Counted from the stretch's first letter, positions 1-6,498 are shown. The stretch: DNA of 8,664 nucleotides from Candidatus Methylomirabilota bacterium (GCA_016180705.1 JACPAU010000024.1:1-8664), one strand, 5' to 3'. The notes: generated by a model from the sequence alone, not told the origin. Program-made: numbers and translations.

Positions 1-1
1 C

Positions 2-262
2 CTGGACGAGCCCACAGGGGGTGTGGACCCCGAGGCCCAGGGCGCCTTCCATGCCCTCCTCCGGCACCTCAACCACGACCGGCACGTGACCCTGATCCTG
101 GTGAGTCACGACATCGGCGTGGTGACCCGGGAGGTGACCCGGGTCGCCTGCCTGAACCGCCGCCTCGTCTTCCACGGCCCCCCCGGTGACTTCCTGAGCG
201 ACGCCGCCCTGAGCGCCTTGTACGGGCATTCGGTGGGCGTGGTCGCGCACGATCATCCCTAA
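2..262 (+). CDS. znuC: Zinc/manganese-type ABC transporter ATP-binding protein, C-terminal fragment (5' end outside window)
   Basis: The visible 86 codons are the C-terminal third of an ABC ATPase. They open inside the Walker B/D-loop region (LDEPTGGVD) and continue to the H-loop (LILVSHDIGVV), the switch histidine that contacts the ATP gamma-phosphate. The tail (VACLNRRLVFHGPPGDF.. followed by a short Leu/Tyr segment) matches the layout of the ZnuC/MntB/SitB group, in which 'CLN+ + L .. G .. F' precedes the end. The protein would energise import of zinc or manganese through the permease encoded 3 nt downstream. The gene is truncated only by the window edge; full-length members are about 250 residues. 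Zn versus Mn specificity cannot be read from this fragment, since the binding-protein gene is not in view. The stop codon is TAA at 260-262. Confidence 0.88.
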   Translation: MDEPTGGVDPEAQGAFHALLRHLNHDRHVTLILVSHDIGVVTREVTRVACLNRRLVFHGPPGDFLSDAALSALYGHSVGVVAHDHP

Positions 263-265
263 CCT

Positions 266-1087
266 ATGCTGCCCGAGTTCCTGCAGTACAGCTTCATGCA
301 CCGCGCCTTCCTCGCCGGCGCCGTGACGGCTCTGGTCTGCCCGGCGATCGGCGTCTTCCTGATCCCGCGCCGCCTCTCGCTCATCGCGGACACGCTGGCC
401 CACGTCGCGCTGGCCGGGGTCGCGCTCGGCCTCCTCCTCGGCCTCTCGCCGGTGTGGGGCGCCCTCGCGGTCACGGTCGCCGCCGGGGTCGCCATCGAGC
501 GACTGCGGAGCGGGGGGGGCCTCCAGGGCGACGCGTCCCTCGCGGTCTTCCTCTCGGGCGGCTTCGCCCTCGCGATCGTCCTGATCAGCCTGGGCCGCGG
601 GTTCAACGCGGACCTCTTTGCCATCCTCTTCGGCAGCATCCTGACCGTGAGCCCGGAGGACGTCTGGGTCATCGTGGGGCTGGGCGCGCTCGTGGGGGCC
701 TGTCTGGTCGCCTTCTACCCGAAGTTCCTCGCCATCACCCTGAACGAGGACCTGGCGCGGACGAGCGGGGTGCCGGTCGGCGCCCTGAACCTCCTGCTCA
801 CGGTGCTCACCGCTCTCACGGTCGTGGTCGCTATGCGCATGGTGGGGGTCCTGCTCGTGAGCGCCATGATCGTGATCCCCGCCCTCACCGGCTTCGCGGT
901 GGGCCAGGGCTTCGCCCGGGCCCTGGCGACCGCCATCGGGACCGCCCTGCTCGCGATGCTCCTCGGGCTCACGGCGGCCTATTACCTGGCGCTCGCGGCC
1001 GGCGGCGCCGTCGTCCTCACGGCGCTCGCGATCTTCGCCGCCGTCGTCCTCACGGCGCGCCTCAGGCGGCGCGGGGCGGCCCGCTGA
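266..1087 (+). CDS. znuB: Zinc/manganese ABC transporter permease (ABC-3 family)
   Basis: This 273-residue polytopic membrane protein has the usual length for ZnuB/MntB permeases. Seven to eight hydrophobic segments are visible, starting at about residues 13-35. The family hallmark RRLSLIADTLAHVALAGVALG lies at about residues 35-55, and a conserved late segment (VAMRMVGVLLVSAMIVIPA) at about 185-208 contains the coupling region. The C-terminus is a short Arg-rich cytoplasmic tail. The gene begins 3 nt after the ATPase stop and has no clear Shine-Dalgarno sequence of its own, so translational coupling within a znuCB operon is likely. The protein forms the transmembrane channel that moves Zn2+ or Mn2+ inward. 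Family identity is secure; the metal is an inference. No Zur box was recognised inside the window, because the operon promoter lies upstream of it. Confidence 0.92.
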   Translation: MLPEFLQYSFMHRAFLAGAVTALVCPAIGVFLIPRRLSLIADTLAHVALAGVALGLLLGLSPVWGALAVTVAAGVAIERLRSGGGLQGDASLAVFLSGGFALAIVLISLGRGFNADLFAILFGSILTVSPEDVWVIVGLGALVGACLVAFYPKFLAITLNEDLARTSGVPVGALNLLLTVLTALTVVVAMRMVGVLLVSAMIVIPALTGFAVGQGFARALATAIGTALLAMLLGLTAAYYLALAAGGAVVLTALAIFAAVVLTARLRRRGAAR

Positions 1088-1092
1088 CGGTC

Positions 1093-1129
1093 GCCCGGCC
1101 ATGTGCCGTTTGACAAACGCCTGCCGGGC
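1093..1129. repeat. Nested inverted repeat downstream of znuB, overlapping the -35 of the next gene
   Basis: The outer arms GCCCGGC (1093-1099) and GCCGGGC (1123-1129) are perfectly complementary. They enclose a 13-bp palindrome, CGTTTG-A-CAAACG (1107-1119). The palindrome contains the TTGACA hexamer of the proposed promoter at 1110-1139. It could be an operator or, in RNA form, a hairpin ending the znuCB transcript. No U-tract follows, so an intrinsic terminator is the weaker reading. Confidence 0.45.
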
Positions 1130-1139
1130 CCGCCAGAAT
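1110..1139 (+). promoter_or_regulatory. Putative sigma-70 promoter giving a leaderless transcript
   Basis: A perfect -35 hexamer TTGACA (1110-1115) is followed after 18 nt by CAGAAT (1134-1139), which matches 4 of 6 positions of TATAAT. The expected transcription start, about 6-7 nt past the -10, falls on or next to the A of the ATG at 1145. No Shine-Dalgarno sequence precedes that ATG, which is consistent with leaderless translation. This is a motif-based inference only. Confidence 0.45.
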
Positions 1140-1144
1140 GCAGC

Positions 1145-1750
1145 ATGTCCCATGCGCGCGGCAAGAGCCGGGTCCGGGCGACCACGATCGTTCTGATGCT
1201 CAGCGTGCTCGCGGGCGCGCCTCGTGCCCGAGCGGAGCAGGCGCCTCCCGCGACGGAGCCGCCGGGGATCGTCGTGGAGATGGGGCCGGCCGAGGTCCCG
1301 GCGCGGCCCGGCACGCCGCTACCACCGCGCGCCCTCTCCGATGAGGTCCGCGCCCTGCGGGAGCGCGTCGAGGCTCTAGAGCGGGCCCTGACCGGCCTCC
1401 TCGAGGCCCTGCCCATCGTTGCGTCCGGGGTGGTGACGGTCCCGCCGTCGGCCCGGACGCTCGCGGACCCCATCGCGAATCCGCTCGGCTTTGCGCGCCT
1501 CGAGCCCGGCCGGGCCACCGTCCCCCACGGACTCGGGGCTGCGGAGGTCACCGTCTACCTGGCCGTCGTCTCGCCGGAGGGCCGGGTCTCCTACCAGGTG
1601 CCCGCCGGTGCCCTCTTCGCCAATGCGCCCTCGCCCCCCGACGGGACCTTCACGGTCTACAACGCCACGGAGCGCCCGCTCGAAGTCCGCTGGTGGGCCC
1701 TCCTGCATGCCGCGGCGGGCGGGCGGCCGGCGCCGGAGGGGACCCCATAG
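1145..1750 (+). CDS. Exported coiled-coil protein of unknown function
   Basis: I do not recognise a family for this 201-residue protein. Residues 1-30 look like a Sec signal peptide: a basic N-region (HARGKSRVR), a hydrophobic core (TIVLMLSVLAGA) and a likely signal peptidase I site after ARA at residue 30. There is no lipobox Cys. A Pro/Ala-rich linker follows, then a heptad-like helix at about residues 64-89 (LSDEVRALRERVEALERALTGLLEAL) that may form a short coiled coil. The C-terminal half (about 95-190) is beta-rich and includes VTVYLAVVSPEGRVSYQVPAG and GTFTVYNATERPLEVRWWALL. An ATG at 1103 is also in frame, but it lies upstream of the apparent promoter and would put 14 residues before the signal peptide, so 1145 is preferred. 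The stop codon overlaps the next gene's GTG by 1 nt. An oligomeric periplasmic or envelope protein is the most that can be inferred. Confidence 0.7.
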   Translation: MSHARGKSRVRATTIVLMLSVLAGAPRARAEQAPPATEPPGIVVEMGPAEVPARPGTPLPPRALSDEVRALRERVEALERALTGLLEALPIVASGVVTVPPSARTLADPIANPLGFARLEPGRATVPHGLGAAEVTVYLAVVSPEGRVSYQVPAGALFANAPSPPDGTFTVYNATERPLEVRWWALLHAAAGGRPAPEGTP

Positions 1751-2208
1751 TGGGGCGCCTCCTCCGCCTCCTCGCGTTCGGAGGCGCCGTCGCCCTCGTG
1801 GCCCTCTACGTCCTCCCCTTCCTCTCCCGCGTCGGCGTTTTCTCCCTCTGGCCGGTCATCAATCGGGTCGAGACGGGTGCGACGCCGGAGTACCCCGCCT
1901 TGCAACCGCTCACCGTGGCGCTTCCCGCGGGCCGCGTCTTCAACGTCGCCCTCGCCGTCGCCCGGACGCTGCCCCGGTGGACGGTCGTGAAGGCCGACCC
2001 CGCCACCGGCCTGATCGAGGCCGAGGCCCGCACCCGGCTCTGGCGCTTCGTGGATGACGTGACGATCCGGGTTGCCGCGAAGGCGGGACGCACGACCGTC
2101 TCCGTGATCTCCGCCTCCCGCGTGGGGCGGGGCGACCTGGGGCAGAACGCGCGCAATATCCGCGCATTCCTCGGGGCCCTCCGGCGGGCCCTCGGGGAGA
2201 CGGCGTAG
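1750..2208 (+). CDS. DUF1499 family protein with N-terminal membrane anchor
   Basis: This 152-residue protein starts at a GTG that overlaps the upstream TAG by one base, implying translational coupling. Residues 4-27 form a hydrophobic anchor (LLRLLAFGGAVALVALYVLPF). The body matches DUF1499 as known from many bacterial and chloroplast proteins: LPRWTVVKADPATGLIEAEARTRL at about 74-97, FVDDVTIRV at 100-108, and the signature SASRVGRGDLGQNARNI at about 121-137. The biochemical function of DUF1499 is unknown. The anchor suggests the soluble domain faces the periplasm or the membrane surface. An in-frame upstream GTG/ATG-type start at 1693 lies inside the preceding gene and would add a charged, Gly/Ala-rich leader, so it was rejected. 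Its position between an exported protein gene and a membrane protein gene suggests a shared envelope role. Confidence 0.82.
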   Translation: MGRLLRLLAFGGAVALVALYVLPFLSRVGVFSLWPVINRVETGATPEYPALQPLTVALPAGRVFNVALAVARTLPRWTVVKADPATGLIEAEARTRLWRFVDDVTIRVAAKAGRTTVSVISASRVGRGDLGQNARNIRAFLGALRRALGETA

Positions 2209-2209
2209 G

Positions 2210-2524
2210 GTGCTCCGCCTGGTGGCGGGCCTCGCCCTCCTGGCCTTCACGATCCCCGTCTCGGTCTGGGCCTATCTGATCTTCCAGCTCGGCCCGGTCG
2301 CCGTCCGGGCCGAGGCCCTCACCCCCGGCGAGGCCCTCCTGCGGATGGCGGCCGCCGGGGCGCTCCCGCTCGCGCTCGTGGCCGCCGCGGCCCACGCGCT
2401 CCTCACGCGGGCCCTCCTGGCCGGGGGAATCCTCACCCGGGCCCTCGCCGTCACCTCCCTCTGCTTCCTCTACGCGGCGCTGGCCCGCGGCCTCGTCCTG
2501 GCCCTCCCCCTCCTCCCCTGGTGA
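2210..2524 (+). CDS. Small polytopic membrane protein, unknown function
   Basis: This 104-residue very hydrophobic protein has three likely membrane helices: about residues 3-27 (LRLVAGLALLAFTIPVSVWAYLIF), 42-66 (LRMAAAGALPLALVAAAAHALL) and 76-101 (RALAVTSLCFLYAALARGLVLALPLLP). I recognise no catalytic or binding motif. The gene begins with GTG one base after the DUF1499 stop codon, so it is almost certainly the third gene of the 1145-2524 operon. Codon use has the same strong G/C third-position preference as its neighbours, which supports real coding. It ends in PLLPW followed by TGA. The function cannot be assigned; a membrane partner of the DUF1499 protein is a guess from context. Confidence 0.6.
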   Translation: MLRLVAGLALLAFTIPVSVWAYLIFQLGPVAVRAEALTPGEALLRMAAAGALPLALVAAAAHALLTRALLAGGILTRALAVTSLCFLYAALARGLVLALPLLPW

Positions 2525-2547
2525 GGTATCCATCCGTGTGTTAAACT
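2519..2547 (+). promoter_or_regulatory. Putative extended -10 promoter for the DUF255 gene
   Basis: TAAACT (2542-2547) matches 4 of 6 positions of TATAAT and is preceded by TGT (2539-2541), an extended -10. The -35 position 17 nt upstream (TGGTGA, 2519-2524) is poor, as is common when an extended -10 is present. Transcription would start near 2554 and give a leader of about 47 nt before the ATG at 2601. The region is the only AT-rich patch in the gap. Confidence 0.4.
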
Positions 2548-2600
2548 CGGACTGACTCGCGCCGGCCGGGGCGCGGTCTCCTGCGGGTTGCGAGGACGAG

Positions 2601-4700
2601 ATGGATCACGCTTACACCAATCGCCTCAGCCGCGAGACGAGCCCCTACCTGCTCCAGCACGCGCACAATCCCGTGGACTGGTACGCCTGGGGGGAGGAGG
2701 CCCTCAAGAAGGCGAAGGCCGAGGACAAGCCGATCCTCCTCAGTGTGGGGTACGCCGCCTGCCACTGGTGCCACGTGATGGAGCGGGAGTCCTTCGAGGA
2801 TCCGCGCGTCGCGCAGGTGATGAACGAGCACTTCGTCTGCGTGAAGGTGGACCGCGAGGAGCGGCCCGACCTGGACCGGATCTACCAGAGCGCCGTCCAG
2901 ATGATGGGGGTGCACGGCGGCTGGCCCCTCACGGCCTTCCTCACCCCCGACGGGGAGCCGTTCTACGGGGGGACCTACTACCCGCCCGAGGACCGGCACG
3001 GGCTCCCGTCCTTCACCCGGGTCCTCCTCTCGGTCTCCCGGGCCTGGAGGGAGGACCGGGACGAGGTCCGGAAGGCGGTCGGCCAGTTCCTGGAGGCCCT
3101 GGGTCACCTCAACCGGTTCCAGCCCTCTGCGGGGGAGGCGAGCGCCGCCGTGGTGGACGCCGCCGTTCGCGCCCTCTCCCGCTCCGTGGACCCGGTGGAC
3201 GGCGGCTTCGGCCGGGCGCCCAAGTTCCCCCAGCCCTCGGCGCTCGAGTTGCTCCTGCGGGTCGGGGCCCGGGGGGACGCGTTCGCGCTGGACATGGCCG
3301 TCCTGACCCTGCGGAAGATGGCCGAGGGGGGCATCTACGACCAGGTGGGCGGCGGCTTCCACCGCTACTCGGTGGACGCCCGCTGGCTCGTCCCGCACTT
3401 CGAGAAGATGCTCTACGACAACGCCCAACTGATCGGCGTGTACGTGCACGCGCACCAGGCGACCGGGGAGGCCTTCTTCGGCCGGATCGCGCGGGAGACG
3501 GTGGGCTACGTCCTGCGGGAGATGCAGCACCCCGAGGGCGGCTTCTACAGCACCCAGGACGCCGACAGCGAGGGGGAGGAGGGCAAGTATTTCGTCTGGA
3601 CGAAAGAGGAGATCTTCCGGGTCCTGGGAGAGGACCTGGGAGAACTCTGCAGCCGGGCGTTCGGCGTGAGCGAGGCCGGCAACTTCGAGCACGGGAAGAA
3701 CATCCTGCACGTCGTGTCGACCCCGGAGCAGCTCGCGAAGCGCTTGGACAAGAGCCCCGAGGAGATCGGGATGCTCCTGGGGCAGGTCAAGTGCAAGCTA
3801 TTCGGGGCGCGGGACAAGCGGGTGAAGCCGGGCCGGGACGAGAAGATCCTGACCGCCTGGAACGGCCTGATGATCTCGGTCTGTGCGGCCGCCGGGGCCG
3901 CCCTGGGGCATGAGGCGGCGCTCGAGGCGGCCGTGCGCGCCGCGGAGTTCATCGAGCGGCACCTGACCAAAGACGGGCGGCTGCTCCGGACCTGGACGGC
4001 GGGGGAGGCGAAGCTCAACGGCTACCTGGATGACTACGCCTTCCTGACGGCGGCCCTCCTGGACCTGTACGAGGCGACGCTGGAGGACCGGTTCTTCCGG
4101 CGGGCGGAGGCGCTCCACCGCGTGACGCTCGAGCAGTTCTGGGACGAGGCGGAGGGGGGCTTCTTCTTCACCGCGAAGGACCACGAGCGCCTCGTCGCGC
4201 GGATGAAGTCGGCCTACGACGAGGCCATCCCCTCCGGGGCGGCGGTCGGCACGATGAACCTCCTGCGGTTCGCCTCGCTCACGGGCGAGGAGGCCTACCG
4301 GCGGATGGCCGACCGGGTCTTCGGGAGCCTGCTCCGGGCGATGGAGCAGAGCCCCTCGGGGTTCGGGCACCTCCTGCTCGCCCTCGACTTCGCCACCCGC
4401 GGCCCGGTGGAGGTGGTCCTGGTGGGGCCCCGGGAGGCGCCTGCGATGCGGGCGATGCGGGAAGTCGTCCACCGCCGGCACCTGCCGAACCGCGTCCTGG
4501 CCCACGTGGACCCGGGCGCTCCGGCGGGCCCGCTCGCGGGCCCGCTCGTCGAGGGCAAGCGCGCCGTGGACGGGCAGGTGACGGCGTACGTCTGCCGCCA
4601 CTTCACCTGCTCGGCACCGGTGACCGACCCGGAGGCCTTCCGCGCGCTGCTGGAGCAGGAAGCGCTGCAGGGGAGGGGAGGGCGGCCGCCGGCCACCTAG
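2601..4700 (+). CDS. DUF255 / thioredoxin-domain protein (YyaL/SPATA20 family)
   Basis: This 699-residue protein matches the usual length of the family (B. subtilis YyaL and animal SPATA20 are of similar size). The N-terminus carries the strongly conserved block [21 protein letters not shown] (about 7-27). A thioredoxin-like domain follows, with the redox motif C54-H-W-C57 in [18 protein letters not shown] and then [15 protein letters not shown]. The middle and C-terminal regions resemble an alpha/alpha-toroid (six-hairpin, glycosidase/epimerase-like) fold, with family landmarks [12 protein letters not shown] (about 200-211), [43 protein letters not shown] and LDDYAF. The tail has the conserved Cys motif [11 protein letters not shown]. 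No signal peptide is evident, so the protein should be cytosolic. The reaction is unknown; a redox or sugar-related role is only suggested by the folds. The ATG at 2601 is preceded by a GAGGACGAG-type purine stretch and by a candidate promoter. Confidence 0.95.
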   Translation: MDHAYTNRLSRETSPYLLQHAHNPVDWYAWGEEALKKAKAEDKPILLSVGYAACHWCHVMERESFEDPRVAQVMNEHFVCVKVDREERPDLDRIYQSAVQMMGVHGGWPLTAFLTPDGEPFYGGTYYPPEDRHGLPSFTRVLLSVSRAWREDRDEVRKAVGQFLEALGHLNRFQPSAGEASAAVVDAAVRALSRSVDPVDGGFGRAPKFPQPSALELLLRVGARGDAFALDMAVLTLRKMAEGGIYDQVGGGFHRYSVDARWLVPHFEKMLYDNAQLIGVYVHAHQATGEAFFGRIARETVGYVLREMQHPEGGFYSTQDADSEGEEGKYFVWTKEEIFRVLGEDLGELCSRAFGVSEAGNFEHGKNILHVVSTPEQLAKRLDKSPEEIGMLLGQVKCKLFGARDKRVKPGRDEKILTAWNGLMISVCAAAGAALGHEAALEAAVRAAEFIERHLTKDGRLLRTWTAGEAKLNGYLDDYAFLTAALLDLYEATLEDRFFRRAEALHRVTLEQFWDEAEGGFFFTAKDHERLVARMKSAYDEAIPSGAAVGTMNLLRFASLTGEEAYRRMADRVFGSLLRAMEQSPSGFGHLLLALDFATRGPVEVVLVGPREAPAMRAMREVVHRRHLPNRVLAHVDPGAPAGPLAGPLVEGKRAVDGQVTAYVCRHFTCSAPVTDPEAFRALLEQEALQGRGGRPPAT

Positions 4701-4702
4701 CA

Positions 4703-4779
4703 GAGGGTGCACGTGTGCGGGCCCGCCGCGTTGCAGGGGCCCTGCGGCGCGGGCGGGCCCCTGTCGTTCGTTGCACCTC
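4703..4779 (+). promoter_or_regulatory. Long nested stem-loop after the DUF255 gene (terminator or 5'-UTR structure)
   Basis: Three arm pairs are nested on one axis. The outer pair is GAGG(g)TGCA (4703-4711) with TGCACCTC (4772-4779). The middle pair is GGGCCCGCCGCG (4719-4730) with CGCGGGCGGGCCC (4748-4760), with one bulged G. The inner pair is GCAGG-GGC-CCTGC (4733-4745). The TT (4731-4732) and GG (4746-4747) between middle and inner arms can form two U-G wobbles, giving an almost continuous stem of about 19 bp. It begins 3 nt after the DUF255 stop and ends 24 nt before the next Shine-Dalgarno sequence. No U-run follows (ctgtcgttcgtt), so classical intrinsic termination is uncertain. An attenuating or mRNA-stabilising hairpin, or a structured leader of the downstream pair, is equally possible. 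Confidence 0.55.
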
Positions 4780-4802
4780 GGGACCCGCCGTTACGTGCAG
4801 CA

Positions 4803-4809
4803 GAGGAGG
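4803..4809 (+). promoter_or_regulatory. Strong Shine-Dalgarno site deciding the ATG at 4815
   Basis: GAGGAGG sits 5 nt before ATG 4815. It marks that codon as the start, rather than the in-frame GTG at 4707, which lies inside the stem-loop and has no ribosome binding site. Confidence 0.75.
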
Positions 4810-4814
4810 CGACC

Positions 4815-5036
4815 ATGCCGCGCAGAGCATCCAAAAGCCGCCGCGCCACGCCCGCCCGCCGGAAGGGAGAGCGGCGCCGCGCCACGCCCGCCCGCCGGAA
4901 GGGAGAGCGGCGCCGACTCAAGGTGGACCCCAGGCAGATCGTCTTCATTGATGAGCAGGGGATCCACACGGGCCTCCCGGAACGGCGGAGTGGGAAGGAC
5001 CGGCGTCGGTCCGGTCGGCGCAGGGACCGCTCGTGA
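4815..5036 (+). CDS. Small Arg/Lys-rich protein with a duplicated 12-residue basic unit
   Basis: This 73-residue protein of unknown function is extremely basic. Residues about 9-33 contain two copies of the unit RRATPARRKGER, encoded by an exact 36-bp tandem duplication. The middle (VDPRQIVFIDEQGIHTGLP, about 37-55) looks like a short ordered element. The tail reads PERRSGKDRRRSGRRRDRS and resembles the ERRxGxDRR stretches found next to some PilZ-type or response-regulator domains. No such domain is present here. The basic arms suggest nucleic-acid or membrane-phosphate contact, which is an inference only. The start is fixed by an excellent GAGGAGG site 5 nt upstream. The TGA overlaps the GTG of the M20 peptidase gene in a GTGA arrangement, so the two are translationally coupled. 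A real small gene is likely, though its homologues are not known to me. Confidence 0.65.
   Translation: MPRRASKSRRATPARRKGERRRATPARRKGERRRLKVDPRQIVFIDEQGIHTGLPERRSGKDRRRSGRRRDRS
4839..4915 (+). repeat. Exact 36-bp tandem repeat, about 2.1 copies
   Basis: Every base from 4839 to 4879 equals the base 36 positions later (4875 to 4915), giving two full identical copies plus 5 bp. The period is 12 codons, so the duplication keeps the reading frame of the small basic protein. Lack of any mismatch suggests a recent duplication, or slippage in GC-rich DNA. Confidence 0.92.
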
Positions 5037-6175
5037 TCCGCCCCGACCGGCTCGTCGAGCACCTCATTGCCCTGCTCCGCATCCCGAGTCCGTCCCGCCG
5101 GGAGGGGGCGGTGGCCGCCCGTCTCGCGCAGGACCTGCGCGGGCTCGGGGCCGCGGTCACCTTCGACGGCGCGGGGGAGAAAGTCGGGGGCGAGGTCGGC
5201 AACTGCATCGCGCGCCTGCCGGGGACGGTGCCGGGCGCCCCGCCGCTCCTCCTCAATGCCCACATGGACAACGTCCCCGGGGGGACCGGTAGGGTGGTCC
5301 GCGAGGACGGCCTGCTCCGGAGCGATGGGCGCGGGATCCTCGGCGCCGACGACAAGGCGGGCTGCGCGGCGATCGTGGAGGCGTTACGGGCGGCGGTGGA
5401 AGGGGGCCTCCCGCGGGGGGACGTGGAGGTGGTCTTCACGATCTGCGAGGAGGTGGGGCGGCTCGGGGCGACCCACCTCGAGCCCGCAGGGCTCCGGGCG
5501 AAGGAGGCGCTCGTCCTGGACGGGGACCTGCCGGGGAAGGTGACCACGGCCGCGCCTTCGGCGGATCGGCTCGAGGTCCGGATCTACGGGCGGGAGGCCC
5601 ACGCCGGCGTCCGCCCCGAGCAGGGCATTAACGCCATCCGGGTGGCGGCCGAGGCGATCGCCGCGCTGCGCCTGGGGCGCCTGGACGAGGAGACCACGGC
5701 CAACGTCGGGACCATCGAGGGAGGAAGCGCCGTCAACGTGGTCCCGGGGCTGGTCCGGCTCCGGGCCGAGGCCCGGAGTCACGACGAGGACAAGCTGCGG
5801 GCCCAGGTGGCCCACATGCGCGGCTGCCTCGAAGCGGCGGCGGCGCGGCACGCCGTCACGGTGGACGGAACGCGCTACCAGGCCCGGGTGGAGGTGGAGG
5901 TCACCCGCCAGTACACCCGGATGGCGGTGCCGGCCGAGGCGCGCCTCGTCGGCCTCCTTCGGCAGGCGGCCCGCCGGGTGGGCGTTGAGGTCCGGACGCA
6001 CCGGACCGGCGGCGGCCTCGATGCGAACGCCTTCAACGCGAACGGCATCCAGGCCGTCGGCATCGGCTGCGGCCAGCGGGCCATTCACACGCCGGAGGAG
6101 CACTGCGTGCTGGCGGACGTGGCCGCCGCCGCGGGACTGGTCCTCGAGGTGCTGCGCCTGAACGCGGGGGGGTAG
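5033..6175 (+). CDS. M20 family metallopeptidase, PepT-like (tripeptidase/aminoacylase type)
   Basis: This 380-residue protein has the layout of M20 di-zinc peptidases related to PepT. Metal and catalytic positions are all visible: H77-x-D79 in LLLNAHMDNVPGG, the bridging Asp in GADDKAG (residues 104-110), the E139-E140 pair (general base plus ligand) in FTICEEVGRLGA, D163 in VLDGD, and H352 in CGQRAIHTPEEH. The lid/dimerisation domain (about 175-290) contains the conserved GREAHAGVRPEQGINAI and NVGTIEGGSAVNVVPG segments. The enzyme should be a cytosolic Zn-dependent exopeptidase or amidohydrolase. The substrate cannot be named, but GADDKAG and TGGGLDAN favour the PepT/YqjE-like subgroup. The GTG start overlaps the small basic protein's TGA, indicating translational coupling. 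The gene converges on the minus-strand PCD-like gene with only 20 nt between the stop codons. Confidence 0.93.
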   Translation: MIRPDRLVEHLIALLRIPSPSRREGAVAARLAQDLRGLGAAVTFDGAGEKVGGEVGNCIARLPGTVPGAPPLLLNAHMDNVPGGTGRVVREDGLLRSDGRGILGADDKAGCAAIVEALRAAVEGGLPRGDVEVVFTICEEVGRLGATHLEPAGLRAKEALVLDGDLPGKVTTAAPSADRLEVRIYGREAHAGVRPEQGINAIRVAAEAIAALRLGRLDEETTANVGTIEGGSAVNVVPGLVRLRAEARSHDEDKLRAQVAHMRGCLEAAAARHAVTVDGTRYQARVEVEVTRQYTRMAVPAEARLVGLLRQAARRVGVEVRTHRTGGGLDANAFNANGIQAVGIGCGQRAIHTPEEHCVLADVAAAAGLVLEVLRLNAGG

Positions 6176-6195
6176 GGCGGCGGGGCCCGGGGGGC

Positions 6196-6498
6196 TCAGC
6201 CCGCCAGGGTCTCCTGGGTCTCCGCGTAGTTCTGGATCTGGCGGGCGAGTTGAATGTCCTGGAGGGAGACGCGCTTGGTGATCCGGTTGCTGCAGGCGAG
6301 GGTCACCCGCGGCCCGGCGATCCGGATCTCCGGGTGCTGCCCGGAGATGTCCGCGAGGTCGGCGATGCTGTTCACGAAGGCCAGGGCCGACCGGAAGTCC
6401 GGGAACCGGTACTCGCGGAGGACCGCCTGCCCGTCGAAGGTCCAACCGGGCAGGTGAGCCAGGTGCCTCGCGATCTCGTCCGGCGGCAGTCCGTGCAC
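6196..6498 (-). CDS. Pterin-4a-carbinolamine dehydratase homologue, active site degenerate
   Basis: The 100-residue product matches the length and fold order of PCD/DCoH proteins: an N-terminal helix (LPPDEIARHLAHLPGWTFDG), a strand and long helix (YRFPDFRSALAFVNSIADLAD), then the active-site strand and C-terminal helix (LQDIQLARQIQ). Authentic enzymes dehydrate 4a-hydroxytetrahydropterin using three histidines, in the HHP motif and a later T-H. Here HHP reads Q54-H55-P56. By a gapless fit to the bacterial pattern, the later T-H becomes N71-R72, and the usual GG after it becomes KR. Catalysis is therefore doubtful, and a non-enzymatic role of the kind known for PCD-like assembly or regulatory proteins is possible. 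The GTG start at 6498 is chosen because GGAGG lies 7 nt upstream. The ATG at 6540 would add 14 residues, lacks a ribosome site, and lies upstream of a weak promoter-like element. Confidence 0.82.
   Translation of the reverse strand: MHGLPPDEIARHLAHLPGWTFDGQAVLREYRFPDFRSALAFVNSIADLADISGQHPEIRIAGPRVTLACSNRITKRVSLQDIQLARQIQNYAETQETLAG

Noticed and set aside
1103..1144. Upstream ATG (1103) as start of the exported coiled-coil protein
   Set aside because: It would place 14 residues before the signal peptide, and the -35/-10 elements would lie inside the coding region. There is no ribosome site before it.
2541..3710. Long 389-codon open frame on the minus strand
   Set aside because: It lies entirely antisense to the well-recognised DUF255 gene. 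Its product is His/Leu/Pro/Gly-rich low-complexity sequence of the kind produced opposite GC-rich coding DNA, with no recognisable domain.
4707..4814. N-terminally extended version of the small basic protein from GTG 4707
   Set aside because: The extension would be encoded by the long hairpin and has no ribosome site. GAGGAGG directly before ATG 4815 is a far better start signal.
4839..4915. CRISPR-like array
   Set aside because: The repeat is a direct tandem duplication without spacers and lies in frame within a coding sequence.
6179..6205. GC hairpin (GGCGGG/CCCGCC) between the convergent M20 and PCD-like genes as bidirectional terminator
   Set aside because: Only 6 bp of stem with a 15-nt loop, no T-tract on either strand and overlap with coding sequence. 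In DNA this GC-rich such matches are expected by chance.
5384..6445. 353-codon minus-strand open frame
   Set aside because: It overlaps the M20 peptidase gene antisense and the PCD-like gene in another frame; both of these have clear family motifs. The product is Arg/Pro-rich shadow sequence.
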